This document shows, one piece after another, positions 17,515 to 25,289 of a stretch of DNA of 64,000 nucleotides. Made by a program: the position numbers and the translations under genes. Below the pieces are notes generated by a model, which saw only the letters and a program-made list of their open reading frames with translations, searched no databases and was not told where the DNA came from. This DNA is from Thermocatellispora tengchongensis (GTDB lineage: Bacteria > Actinomycetota > Actinomycetes > Streptosporangiales > Streptosporangiaceae): contig NZ_JACHGN010000015.1 in NCBI RefSeq assembly GCF_014202315.1, forward strand, positions 264,176 through 328,175. Reading direction: 5' to 3'. Within the stretch, counting starts at the first letter, position 1, and the number at the start of each line of letters is the position of its first letter.

Positions 17515-17542
17515 CCCGGCCTCCGGGGGGATCGCGCGGCGG

Positions 17543-19132
17543 TCACTTCTCCAGCCACGCGCTGTCGAAGTACTGCATGGTGCTGCCGGTGTACTTGTAG
17601 CCGCCGGTGTCGAGGTGGAGCTTGGTCGTCGTCGCCATGCTCGCGGTGTACGGCAGGACGTACGCGGCGATCGCCTTGTCCCGGATGATGTTGAGCACCT
17701 CCCGCCACGCCGCGTTGCGCTCGTCGAGAGTCAGGGAGTTGCGGGCCTTGAGCAGGGCGGCGTCGAGCTCGGGGTAGGTGGCCTTCGGCCAGTTGGTGGC
17801 CTTGGAGTAGAACCGGGACCAGAAGGTCGGGTATCCGCTGCTGGCCGTGGACCCCCAGATGAGGTCATAGTCGCCGTTGGCCCCGATCTCCGCGAGCGTC
17901 GCCGCGTCCACGGCGGTGACCTTCACGTTGAGGCCGATCTTCTTCAGTTCGCTCTGGAGATAGGTCGCCTGCGTGGTGAGCGATTGGAAGTACTTCAGCT
18001 CGACGTCGGGGTCGCCGCCGTCGGCGACGAACTCGGCGATGAGCGCCTTGGCCTGGCCGAGGTCCTGCCGTGGCGTGTCCTCGGGGGAACAGACCGGCGA
18101 TCCCGGCGCGAAGGGCACGCAGTCGAGGCTGCCGTCCCAGACGTCGGTGTCGCCCATGATGACCTTCTTGGTGGTCTGCGGGTCGAAGGCCAGCGAGATC
18201 GCCCTGCGTACCCGCTCATCGGCCCCGATGGGCCGTGAACCGTTGGGGACCACGGCCGCGCCGCCACCGAGCGGGGGCCAGAGCTTGATGGACTCGTTGC
18301 CCTTGTACTGCGGCCACACGCCGGCGTTGACGAGAGCCGAGTGCGCCGCGCCGGAGAGCATCGTGTCGGTGATGGTCTGCGTGCCCGTCATGACCTGGTA
18401 GGTGACGCGGTCGAGATACGGCTTGCCCGTCTCCCAGTACTCCGGGTTCTTCGCGAACACCATCTCCGAGTCGCGGGTCCAGGACTGCAGGACGAAGGCC
18501 CCGGCGCCCACCGGGTGCTCGTTGAAGTTCCCCGGGTCCGCCAGCGCCTTCGGGGAACCCACCAGGCTCGCCGGGGTCGAGGCCGTGAAGATCACCGGGA
18601 AGGACCCGTTGACGTCCTTGAGGGTGAACGTCACCTCAAGATCGCCGGTCGCCTCGACCGACTTCAGATCGGCGAGCAACGGTTTGGCCACCGAAGTGCT
18701 CTCGGGCGCGGTGTGCCGCTTGACGTTGAACACCACCGCTTCGGCGTCCAGCGGCGTGCCGTCGCTGAACATCACACCCCGGCGGAGCTTCAGCACCCAC
18801 ACCCTGCCGTCGGCGCTGGTCATGCTCTCGGCCAGTTTCGGCCGCACCTCGCCGGTGATGTCGTCGCGATACAGCAGCGTGTCCATGACCATCGCCGCCC
18901 GCTCGATCCCCGTGCCGACGTTCGCCAGTTTCACCGGGTCGAACCCCGGCATCTCCCCGACGGCGGCGAGCACGGTCACGGAGCCGCCACGATCGACGCC
19001 CCCTCCGGTGCGGCCGCTCCCCGCCTCGGGACCGGCGCCACCGCAGGCGGCGACGGCCAGCAGCAGAGCGCCGGCGACGATCATCGCCCGCGCCTTCCGT
19101 ACCCGCCGCACACGGCACGTGGGAACGTTCAT
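17543..19132 (-). CDS. lipoprotein substrate-binding protein of peptide-type ABC importer 1
   Basis: 529-aa family 5 extracellular solute-binding protein. Lipoprotein signal with lipobox LAVAAC (Cys30) after a basic N-terminus, then the family pattern: AESMTSADGRVWVLKLR, GVMFSDGTPLDAEAVVFNVKRH, VGAGAFVL. A Gly/Ser linker follows the cysteine. It captures the solute outside the membrane and delivers it to the permeases, most likely 12468-14433 since no other importer is in the window. ATG 19132 with AGAGGTG. A TGATCA element lies 79 bp upstream. Paralogue of 33518-35056. Confidence 0.9.
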   Translation of the reverse strand: MNVPTCRVRRVRKARAMIVAGALLLAVAACGGAGPEAGSGRTGGGVDRGGSVTVLAAVGEMPGFDPVKLANVGTGIERAAMVMDTLLYRDDITGEVRPKLAESMTSADGRVWVLKLRRGVMFSDGTPLDAEAVVFNVKRHTAPESTSVAKPLLADLKSVEATGDLEVTFTLKDVNGSFPVIFTASTPASLVGSPKALADPGNFNEHPVGAGAFVLQSWTRDSEMVFAKNPEYWETGKPYLDRVTYQVMTGTQTITDTMLSGAAHSALVNAGVWPQYKGNESIKLWPPLGGGAAVVPNGSRPIGADERVRRAISLAFDPQTTKKVIMGDTDVWDGSLDCVPFAPGSPVCSPEDTPRQDLGQAKALIAEFVADGGDPDVELKYFQSLTTQATYLQSELKKIGLNVKVTAVDAATLAEIGANGDYDLIWGSTASSGYPTFWSRFYSKATNWPKATYPELDAALLKARNSLTLDERNAAWREVLNIIRDKAIAAYVLPYTASMATTTKLHLDTGGYKYTGSTMQYFDSAWLEK

Positions 19133-19210
19133 TTCACGATCACCTCTTCGTCAGGCCGCACCCGGCCGTGAATTGCCATCACCTTAGGTCTGCCGAGGTC
19201 ATAAATCAAT

Positions 19211-19229
19211 AATTATTGATCAAATCTTG
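19211..19229 (+). promoter_or_regulatory. putative GntR operator upstream of binding protein 1
   Basis: AATTATTGATCAAATCTTG, AT-rich with the shared TTGATCAAAT core, between the crotonase stop and the binding-protein start. Confidence 0.6.
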
Positions 19230-19245
19230 CACGAGTGACCTCGGT

Positions 19246-20025
19246 TCAGGCCGGCTCCCGCAGCGACGGCCAGTCGGGGGCTCGCCGTTCGTTGAACGCC
19301 GCCGCCCCCTCTGCGGCGTCCGCCGACCGGGTGACGCTGTGCAGGATCGGCCGCTGCCGCTCGAAGAACTCGCCGACCGGCCAGTCCTCGGACTCGTCGA
19401 GGATGCGCTTGGTCGCGCCCAGCGCGACGGGCGAGCACTCGGCGATCTTCCGGGCGAGCCGCATCGCCGCGTCGAGCGCCTGACCGTCAGGGACCACCCG
19501 TGAGACGAGCCCCAGGTCGGCCAGCCGCCGAGCGTCCAGCGGCTCTCCGGTGAAGAGCGCTTCGGCCGCGACCGCGCGCGGGATCCGCCGCGGCAGCCGC
19601 AGGATGCCGCCGCCGCCGGCCAGCAGGCCCCGCTTGACCTCCGGAAGGGCGAACCGGGCGCTCTCACCCGCCACGATGAGATCACAGGCGAGTGCGATCT
19701 CGAAGCCTCCGCCCGCGGCGTGCCCCTCGACGGCGGCGATGGTGACCTTGGCCGGGGTCCGCTCCGTCATGCCGGCGAACCCCCGGTCCGTCATCGGGCT
19801 GAACTCCGGCCCGCGGCCGAAGTTCTTCAGGTCGTTGCCGGCGCAGAAGGCCCGTCCCGCCCCGTGGACGACTCCGACGATGAGCGAGGGGGTTCGCTCC
19901 AGCCGCTCGACGGCGGCGTGCAACCCGAGCGCCAGCTCCCGGTCAACGGCGTTGAGCACCTGTGGCCGGTTGAGGGTGATCTGGAGTATCGGACCGGCAA
20001 CGGTGGTGAGCACGGCGTCGGTCAT
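19246..20025 (-). CDS. enoyl-CoA hydratase (both catalytic Glu present)
   Basis: 259-aa crotonase. Oxyanion segments FCAGNDLKNF and GHAAGGG. Both hydratase glutamates appear to be conserved: LPEVKRGLL (Glu144 position) and AAEALFTG (Glu164 position). This is therefore the best candidate for a genuine trans-enoyl-CoA hydratase in block 1. ATG 20025 follows AAAGGA. Last gene of an operon with the nitroreductase and the double CoA-transferase, 13 bp after the latter, and under the MarR-type divergent promoter. Confidence 0.88.
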   Translation of the reverse strand: MTDAVLTTVAGPILQITLNRPQVLNAVDRELALGLHAAVERLERTPSLIVGVVHGAGRAFCAGNDLKNFGRGPEFSPMTDRGFAGMTERTPAKVTIAAVEGHAAGGGFEIALACDLIVAGESARFALPEVKRGLLAGGGGILRLPRRIPRAVAAEALFTGEPLDARRLADLGLVSRVVPDGQALDAAMRLARKIAECSPVALGATKRILDESEDWPVGEFFERQRPILHSVTRSADAAEGAAAFNERRAPDWPSLREPA

Positions 20026-20038
20026 CGCCTTGATCCTT

Positions 20039-22498
20039 TCACTGGACGACCACGCGTCCGTCCTTCGTTCCCAGCGGCTCTTCGCCGATCAGCCCCAGTT
20101 TCCGGAGCCGGACGATCTCGGATTCCTCCATCCCGAGGAGGTCGCGCAGGACGTGATCGTTGTGCCGGCCCAGTGTGGGAGCCGGAGACCGGCGCCGCAG
20201 CGGGGTCCCCGACAGGCGCATCGGCGCGGACGGATACCGGTGCGTGCCGACGTGGGGCCGGTCGAGGGCGTGGAAGAAACCGGTCGAGGCCAGGTGCGGA
20301 TCGGCCAGGACCTCGGCGGCGTCGGCGACCGGCGCGGCCGGCACACCGTTCGCCTGGAGGATGCCGGCGGCCTCCTTCGCCGGGCGCCGCCTCGTCCACT
20401 CCTCGACCTCGGCGTCGATGCGGGACCGGTCCGCCAGGCGGCCCGGCACGGTGGACCAGGAGGGCGTCACGGCCAGGCCCAGCACCCGTGCCAGCGCCCG
20501 CCACTGCTCGTCCGTCCGGACGCTCACCACCACCCACGAGTCCTCACCCGCGGCGCGGTAGCACCCGCTCGGCGCCGCTCCGGGAACGGTGTTCTCGCGC
20601 CGCTCCGGGGACCGGCCCGCGAGCTGGGTCTGGAGCAGTTCGGCGCCGAGATGACCGATCACGGCCTCCACCTGCGCGACCTCGACATGCTGCCCGGCGC
20701 CTGTGGCGCGGCGGTGCCGCAGGGCCAGCACCGCGCCGAACGCGGCGACGATTCCGGCGTTGGAGTCGGCGAGGCTCATGGCGATCACCTGCGGGACGCC
20801 CCCGCGGTACCCGCAGCGCTCGGTCAGCCCGGCGGCCGACTCGGTGATCAGGGCGGTGCTGCGGTAGTCGCGCCAGGGCCCCTCCAGGCCGAATCCGGGC
20901 ATCGAGACCATGACGAGATCCGGGTTGACCACGCGCAGGTCGTCGAAGCTCAGGCGCAGCGACCTCATCACCCGCGGTGTGAAGTTCTCCACGACCAGGT
21001 CGGCGGACCGGATCAGCCGCAGCGCGACCGCGCGGCCCTCCTCGTGGGCCAGGTCCAGCGTGACGCCGAGCTTGCCCTCGTTCACGGAGTTGAACAAAGG
21101 GGACTGTTCCCACAGGTAGTCGGGGTCGGGCGCGTCGCCGGTGAAGATCCGCCTCGCCGTACGCCACCAGTCGGTGCGGGTGACGGACTCCACCTTGACG
21201 ACCTCCGCGCCGAGGTCGGACAGGAGCTGGGTGGCGAAGGGCCCCGCCCAGCCCATCGTGAAGTCCACGACCCGGATGCCGTGGAGGGGGCGTTCCGATC
21301 CGCCGGCCGGCGCCCGGCGCCGCGGCGTCCCGAGCCACTCCGCCAGGACCTCCTCGGTGTGCTCCCCGTGCGCGGGGGCACGGCGCCGCGCCCGCCAAGG
21401 GCTGCCGGGCAGCCGAGCAGGGGCGCCCGGGTGCCGCAGCGTCCTGTCCCCGTAGTCGAGTTCGTCGAAGAACGCACGGGCCGTCAGTTGGGGCGACTCC
21501 AGCACTTCGGTGAGCGTGTGGACCTCACCGACGAGGTGACCCAGCGTCTGGCAGAGTTCGACCAGCTCGCGCTTCTCCCGTCCGCGGATCAGCTCGCTCA
21601 GTACGCGCAGATGGCGGTCACGGTCGGCGTCGTCGATGGGGGCCATTGCGCGCGGGGGGAGGCTGCCGGGCCCGAACACGATGCTCCACAGTTCGTCCCA
21701 CGCCCGTATCGCCGATGACGCGGCCGCCACGTGACCGTCCGAGGTGGGCAGGACGACCCAGGGCTGACCGGCCGTGTTCGCCCGCCGGGGCCGCTTGCGG
21801 CCGGTGTAGGAGTAGGCGACGGTGTCGTAGAGCTGGCTGGTCACGGCCACCTCGAACGCGCGTACGTCGACGACCTGGCCGCGCCCTCCCGCCTCGGCGG
21901 CCATCACCGCCGCCACCACGCCGAGGGCGGCGACCTGGCCGGTCAGGTAGGAGATGTAGTCGCCGCCGGCGGCGAGCGGCGGCCGTCCGGCTTCGCCCTG
22001 CACGGCCATCCAGCCCGACAGCGCCATGTGGACGAGATCGTCGGCGAGCCAGGACGCGTAGGGGCCCTCCGGCCCGAAGTCGGTGACGCTCGCGAGGACC
22101 GTTCCCGGATGGCGGCCCTCGAAGGACTCGCGGTCCAGGCCGAGCCTGTTCCGCTCGGATTCGGGCCGGCACTCCACGACGACGTCCGCCGCGTCGATCA
22201 GGTCGTGCAGCAGCCGGACCCCGGCCGCCGAGCCGAGGTCGAGGGTGATCCCTCGCTTTCCGGCGTTGACGTGGAGGTAGGTGACCCCCGCGTCCTCGCC
22301 CGCCGTGCCGATGGGGACGGAGGGCAGGCAGGCGCGCGTCCAGTCGGGCGTCGCGCGCTGTTCCAGCTTGACGACGTCCGCGCCGTATCCCGCGAGCAGC
22401 CGGGCGCAGTACGGCCCGGCCAGGCCGGCGCTCAGATCCAGGACGCGCAACCCCGCCAGTGGGCCGCGCCGGCCCGTGGTGGCGTCGTCTCCCGCCAT
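20039..22498 (-). CDS. tandem fusion of two class III (CaiB/BaiF) CoA-transferase domains
   Basis: 819 aa, about twice the usual 380-410. Domain 1 (about 1-385) begins LRVLDLSAGLAGPYCARLLA; domain 2 (about 400-800) begins IRVVDFTMGWAGPFATQLLS, with its own GADVVKLE/GAEVVKVE CoA-site repeat. An Asp lies at the expected catalytic region of each (GDYISYLTGQ; ADSNAGIVAA). Class III enzymes normally work as interlocked dimers, so a covalent dimer is mechanistically sensible. ATG 22498 is preceded by GGAAG; the frame is open far upstream but that part overlaps the nitroreductase. Likely moves CoA between a pathway acid and a donor thioester. Confidence 0.9.
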   Translation of the reverse strand: MAGDDATTGRRGPLAGLRVLDLSAGLAGPYCARLLAGYGADVVKLEQRATPDWTRACLPSVPIGTAGEDAGVTYLHVNAGKRGITLDLGSAAGVRLLHDLIDAADVVVECRPESERNRLGLDRESFEGRHPGTVLASVTDFGPEGPYASWLADDLVHMALSGWMAVQGEAGRPPLAAGGDYISYLTGQVAALGVVAAVMAAEAGGRGQVVDVRAFEVAVTSQLYDTVAYSYTGRKRPRRANTAGQPWVVLPTSDGHVAAASSAIRAWDELWSIVFGPGSLPPRAMAPIDDADRDRHLRVLSELIRGREKRELVELCQTLGHLVGEVHTLTEVLESPQLTARAFFDELDYGDRTLRHPGAPARLPGSPWRARRRAPAHGEHTEEVLAEWLGTPRRRAPAGGSERPLHGIRVVDFTMGWAGPFATQLLSDLGAEVVKVESVTRTDWWRTARRIFTGDAPDPDYLWEQSPLFNSVNEGKLGVTLDLAHEEGRAVALRLIRSADLVVENFTPRVMRSLRLSFDDLRVVNPDLVMVSMPGFGLEGPWRDYRSTALITESAAGLTERCGYRGGVPQVIAMSLADSNAGIVAAFGAVLALRHRRATGAGQHVEVAQVEAVIGHLGAELLQTQLAGRSPERRENTVPGAAPSGCYRAAGEDSWVVVSVRTDEQWRALARVLGLAVTPSWSTVPGRLADRSRIDAEVEEWTRRRPAKEAAGILQANGVPAAPVADAAEVLADPHLASTGFFHALDRPHVGTHRYPSAPMRLSGTPLRRRSPAPTLGRHNDHVLRDLLGMEESEIVRLRKLGLIGEEPLGTKDGRVVVQ

Positions 22499-22530
22499 GT
22501 CGATGTCTTCCAATCGTCCGCGGTCACGGC

Positions 22531-23229
22531 TCAGGTGTGCAGGGTGACGGTCTCGTCGAAGGTCGCCCGCTCGGTGCGGAAGCCGTTGGCCGGATGACCC
22601 GGGTCGGCGTAACCCATGGAGATCGCGCAGACGAGGTGCCGATCCGGCGGCACCGGCAGCACCGCCCGGATCGCCTTCGGGCGGAGCACCACCGCCGCCT
22701 GCGCGATCGTCGCCACCCCGTGGCTCTGCGCGGCGTTCTGCACGTTCGCGACGAAGCCGCCGCAGTCGATGTAGCCGTAGGGTCCCAGCGACGCGGGACT
22801 GCTGACGATGGCCACGTGGGGCGCCCCGAAGAACCGGTAGTTCTCCAGCATCTGCTCGCGGCGCCTGGCCCTGTCCTCGCGGGAGATGCCCAGGCTCGCG
22901 TACAGGGCGAATCCGGCGGCTCGCCGGCGCGCCAGGTATTCCCCCTGGTACTCCGGCGGGGGCGGGATGTCGCTTCCGCCCGGTGAGCCGGACGTCACGT
23001 CGGCCAGCAGGGCCCTGGAGAGCTCGCCGAGCTTCGCGCCGGACACGAGATCGACCTTCCAGGACTGGGCGTTGCACCATGAGGCGGTCCGCTGCGCGGT
23101 CTCGAAGATCTGGCGGATCACGCCCTCGGGCACGGGTTCGCCGAGAAAGGCCCGGCAACTGTAGCGCTCACGCACGAGCGCGTCGAAGGCCGCGGCCGTC
23201 ATGGCCGGCTTCTTGTCCGTGGCAGTCAC
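22531..23229 (-). CDS. nitroreductase-family flavoprotein
   Basis: About 232 aa, FMN-dependent nitroreductase fold: VRERYSCRAFLGEPV at the N-terminus (the R-x-S-x-R-x-F signature), WCNAQSWKV, and a C-terminal AISMGYADP segment. Start is uncertain. GTG 23229 would sit about six bases after TATAAC, which fits a leaderless message; ATG 23202 is the alternative. First gene of the operon opposite marR, and the palindrome at 23235-23256 is immediately upstream. In CoA-ester operons such proteins can act as enoate or quinone reductases; the substrate is unknown. Confidence 0.8.
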   Translation of the reverse strand: MTATDKKPAMTAAAFDALVRERYSCRAFLGEPVPEGVIRQIFETAQRTASWCNAQSWKVDLVSGAKLGELSRALLADVTSGSPGGSDIPPPPEYQGEYLARRRAAGFALYASLGISREDRARRREQMLENYRFFGAPHVAIVSSPASLGPYGYIDCGGFVANVQNAAQSHGVATIAQAAVVLRPKAIRAVLPVPPDRHLVCAISMGYADPGHPANGFRTERATFDETVTLHT

Positions 23230-23234
23230 GGGAT

Positions 23235-23256
23235 AGTTATATGCATGCATGCAACT
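23235..23256. promoter_or_regulatory. MarR-type operator in the divergent nitroreductase/marR promoter
   Basis: A 22-bp near-palindrome that starts AGTTATATGC and ends TGCATGCAACT. Ends (AGTT / AACT), inner TGC/GCA and overall length match the second copy at 24270-24291. It overlaps the apparent -10 of the nitroreductase. Confidence 0.7.
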
Positions 23257-23299
23257 TTTCTGCAAGGGCGCGCGTTCTCCGGGCGCTATCGTCCTCAGC

Positions 23300-24271
23300 G
23301 TGAACGAGGCCGTGAACGAGGCATGGAACGGACGGGAGCATCCTGTCGTCGCGCTCCTCCTGTTCCTGGAGGCGCGCGGCCGCAGCCGGGCGCAGATCGA
23401 CCGGATGCAGGCCGCCATGGGACTTCCGGTGACCCCGCTGGACAACCTCACCCTGGTCGCGGTGTCGGCCGCCGCCCCCATGACCGTGGGCGACGTGGCC
23501 TCCCGGCTCTCGGTGGACCTGCCCCGGGCGAGCCGCCAGATCGCGCGGCTGCACCGCATGGGGCTCGTCGTACGCGAGCCCGACCCGCGCGACCGGCGGT
23601 CCATCCGCATCCGGCCCACTCCCGAGGGCGAGGCGGCCCGCACCCGCTGGCGCGGCGTATGGCTGTCCGACTACGTCAAGGCCGTCGGCGACTGGCCCGC
23701 GGACGACATCGCCTCGTTCGGGGCACATCTGCAAGCGCTCCAGGCGTCGCTGATGAGGCAGCCGGGCTTCACTTCGCCGATCTTCGACGCCCCGGCCGCC
23801 ACTCCCTCGCCGGCGGCGGATCCCCGCAGCCCCATCGACCGCTTCCAGGACGTCGTCGCCGGCTTCGTGCAGTGGGCCGCCACCACGGTCACCAGCCCGC
23901 ACTACATCCGCACGATCCTGGCCCGCGCCGAATCGCCCGTGCCGCGACTGGCCACCACGGTTCTGCGCGAGATCGCCGCCCGCGGTCCGATCGACATCAC
24001 CGACCTGGCCCACGCGCTGAACCTGGACGGGTCGGTGGCCAGCCGGCAGTGCACCGAGCTCGCCACGCATCGCCTGGTCCAACGCCATCAGCACCCGCAG
24101 GACGGCCGGCGGTCGGTGCTCACCGCCACGTTCGCCGGGGAGCGGCTGCTCAGCGCGATCGATCTCGCCCAGTCGGAGCCGGTCCACGCCGCGCTGAGGA
24201 CCTGGGACGCCGAGACTCTGAACGAGTGCCTGACCTATGTCGCCCGCTTCCTGAAGAACCTCACGAGATAG
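23300..24271 (+). CDS. MarR-family regulator with two winged-helix domains in one chain
   Basis: About 323 aa, twice the usual MarR length. The N-terminal MarR domain contains MTVGDVASRLSVDLPRASRQ and the wing EPDPRDRRSIRI. The C-terminal half repeats the pattern with IDITDLAHALNLDGSVASRQ and the wing HQHPQDGRRSVL. The two halves could form a pseudo-dimer. Start: GTG 23300 or 23312; the ATG at 23249 lies inside the operator and gives an atypical N-terminus. No strong ribosome site. Divergent from nitroreductase, with an operator on each side of the gene, so it probably represses itself, the nitroreductase operon and the downstream crotonase. Confidence 0.85.
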   Translation: MNEAVNEAWNGREHPVVALLLFLEARGRSRAQIDRMQAAMGLPVTPLDNLTLVAVSAAAPMTVGDVASRLSVDLPRASRQIARLHRMGLVVREPDPRDRRSIRIRPTPEGEAARTRWRGVWLSDYVKAVGDWPADDIASFGAHLQALQASLMRQPGFTSPIFDAPAATPSPAADPRSPIDRFQDVVAGFVQWAATTVTSPHYIRTILARAESPVPRLATTVLREIAARGPIDITDLAHALNLDGSVASRQCTELATHRLVQRHQHPQDGRRSVLTATFAGERLLSAIDLAQSEPVHAALRTWDAETLNECLTYVARFLKNLTR

Positions 24272-24291
24272 TTGTCTGCTAGCAGATAACT
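24270..24291. promoter_or_regulatory. second MarR-type operator, in front of crotonase
   Basis: A 22-bp near-palindrome centred on CTAG, starting AGTTGTCTGC and ending GCAGATAACT. It overlaps the marR stop codon and lies 41 bp before the crotonase start. Same length and same end and inner bases as 23235-23256. Confidence 0.7.
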
Positions 24292-24332
24292 AATTATGCT
24301 CCCCCCACCACCAGTGGAGGAGGAGCGGCCCC

Positions 24333-25091
24333 ATGGGTTTTGTCGAATTCGAGCGTGACGGCGAGGTGGGCGTGATCGTACTGAACCGCCCGGAGCGGAT
24401 GAACGCCCTCGGCAGCGCCATGCTCGGCGAGCTGAGAGCGGCCTACCGCGAGCTGGAGGGCGACCCCGGGCTCAAGGCCGGGATCGTGACCGGAAGAGGA
24501 CGGGCGTTCTGCGCCGGGCGCGACATCAAAGAGGGCGCCGCCGGCGACACCGGCCTCCGCGACCAGGCCACGACCCTCAACACCGACCTCTTCATGAACT
24601 GCAACGTGGCCAAACCGCTCGTCGCCGCGGTCAACGGCTACGCCGGCGGGGCCGGCTTCTACCTGGCGACACGGGCGGTGGACTTCGTGGTGGCGGCCCG
24701 CTCGGCGTCCTTCCAGATCGCCGAGGTGCCCCGCGGCATCCTGCACGGCTGGCAGACCGGCTACTGGGCGAACCTGCCGCGGGCGGCCGCGCGCGAGCTG
24801 GCCTTCGGGTTCCGGATCAGCGGCCGGCGCGCCTACGACATGGGATTGGCGAACGCGTACGCGGAGGACGACGAGCAACTGATGCCGTCGGCCCTGGCGG
24901 CGGCCCGCCACATCGGCGCGATGCCGCAGTCGGTCATCCTGACCAACCGGGAGCTGCTGAAGCGGCTCGAAAACGAGCTTCCGCCGGACGTCGCCGCCGA
25001 CGGCCGCGCGGCCTACCTGTCACTTCTGGAACGCGCGGGCGCGGGCGACCGTGAGTTCCTGGAGCGCCGCGGCACCTCCGCACCGGCCTGA
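24333..25091 (+). CDS. enoyl-CoA hydratase/isomerase family protein
   Basis: 252-aa crotonase. Oxyanion segments FCAGRDIKEG and GYAGGAG. Glutamates at both hydratase positions are plausible (IAEVPRG; ARELAFG). ATG 24333 follows GGAGGAGGAG, one of the strongest ribosome sites in the window. Its own MarR operator lies between marR and this gene, so it is co-controlled with the nitroreductase operon. A hairpin terminator follows. Confidence 0.87.
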   Translation: MGFVEFERDGEVGVIVLNRPERMNALGSAMLGELRAAYRELEGDPGLKAGIVTGRGRAFCAGRDIKEGAAGDTGLRDQATTLNTDLFMNCNVAKPLVAAVNGYAGGAGFYLATRAVDFVVAARSASFQIAEVPRGILHGWQTGYWANLPRAAARELAFGFRISGRRAYDMGLANAYAEDDEQLMPSALAAARHIGAMPQSVILTNRELLKRLENELPPDVAADGRAAYLSLLERAGAGDREFLERRGTSAPA

Positions 25092-25098
25092 CCCATCC

Positions 25099-25120
25099 CC
25101 CCGAGACCGGGGGCTCGGGG
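25099..25120. terminator. hairpin after crotonase
   Basis: Arms CCCCGAG (25099-25105) and CTCGGGG (25114-25120) with an 8-nt loop, starting 8 bp after the stop codon. GC-rich, no T tract. Confidence 0.55.
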
Positions 25121-25163
25121 ACGGCTCCGCCTTCCCGGGCACGACCACCGCCGCGCGGGTCTG

Positions 25164-25188
25164 TTCTGATCAGAAATCAAAAGATATC
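25164..25188 (+). promoter_or_regulatory. putative GntR operator upstream of P450
   Basis: TTCTGATCAGAAATCAAAAG plus GATAT: an AT-rich element with the TGATCA core, between the terminator and the P450 leader. Confidence 0.58.
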
Positions 25189-25235
25189 GTGACTGTCACC
25201 ACGGTCCGCCCTCCCGCGGACCACGAGGAGGAGCG

Positions 25236-25289
25236 ATGAACAGGCTCGAACCTGCCGGCCTTCGTGCCGGCGAGCACACGGGTGAGTGA
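25236..25289 (+). CDS. 17-codon leader ORF overlapping the P450 start
   Basis: MNRLEPAGLRAGEHTGE. GAGGAGGAG lies just before its ATG, the only good ribosome site in the region. Its TGA (25287-25289) overlaps the GTG start of the P450 frame (GTGAGTGA). Either a translationally coupled leader or the original P450 N-terminus separated by a frameshift. Confidence 0.45.
   Translation: MNRLEPAGLRAGEHTGE

Noticed and set aside
19550..21718. 722-codon plus-strand open frame antisense to the crotonase and CoA-transferase
   Set aside because: Low-complexity His/Arg/Pro/Gly composition and no ribosome site; the minus strand is well explained by two family members.
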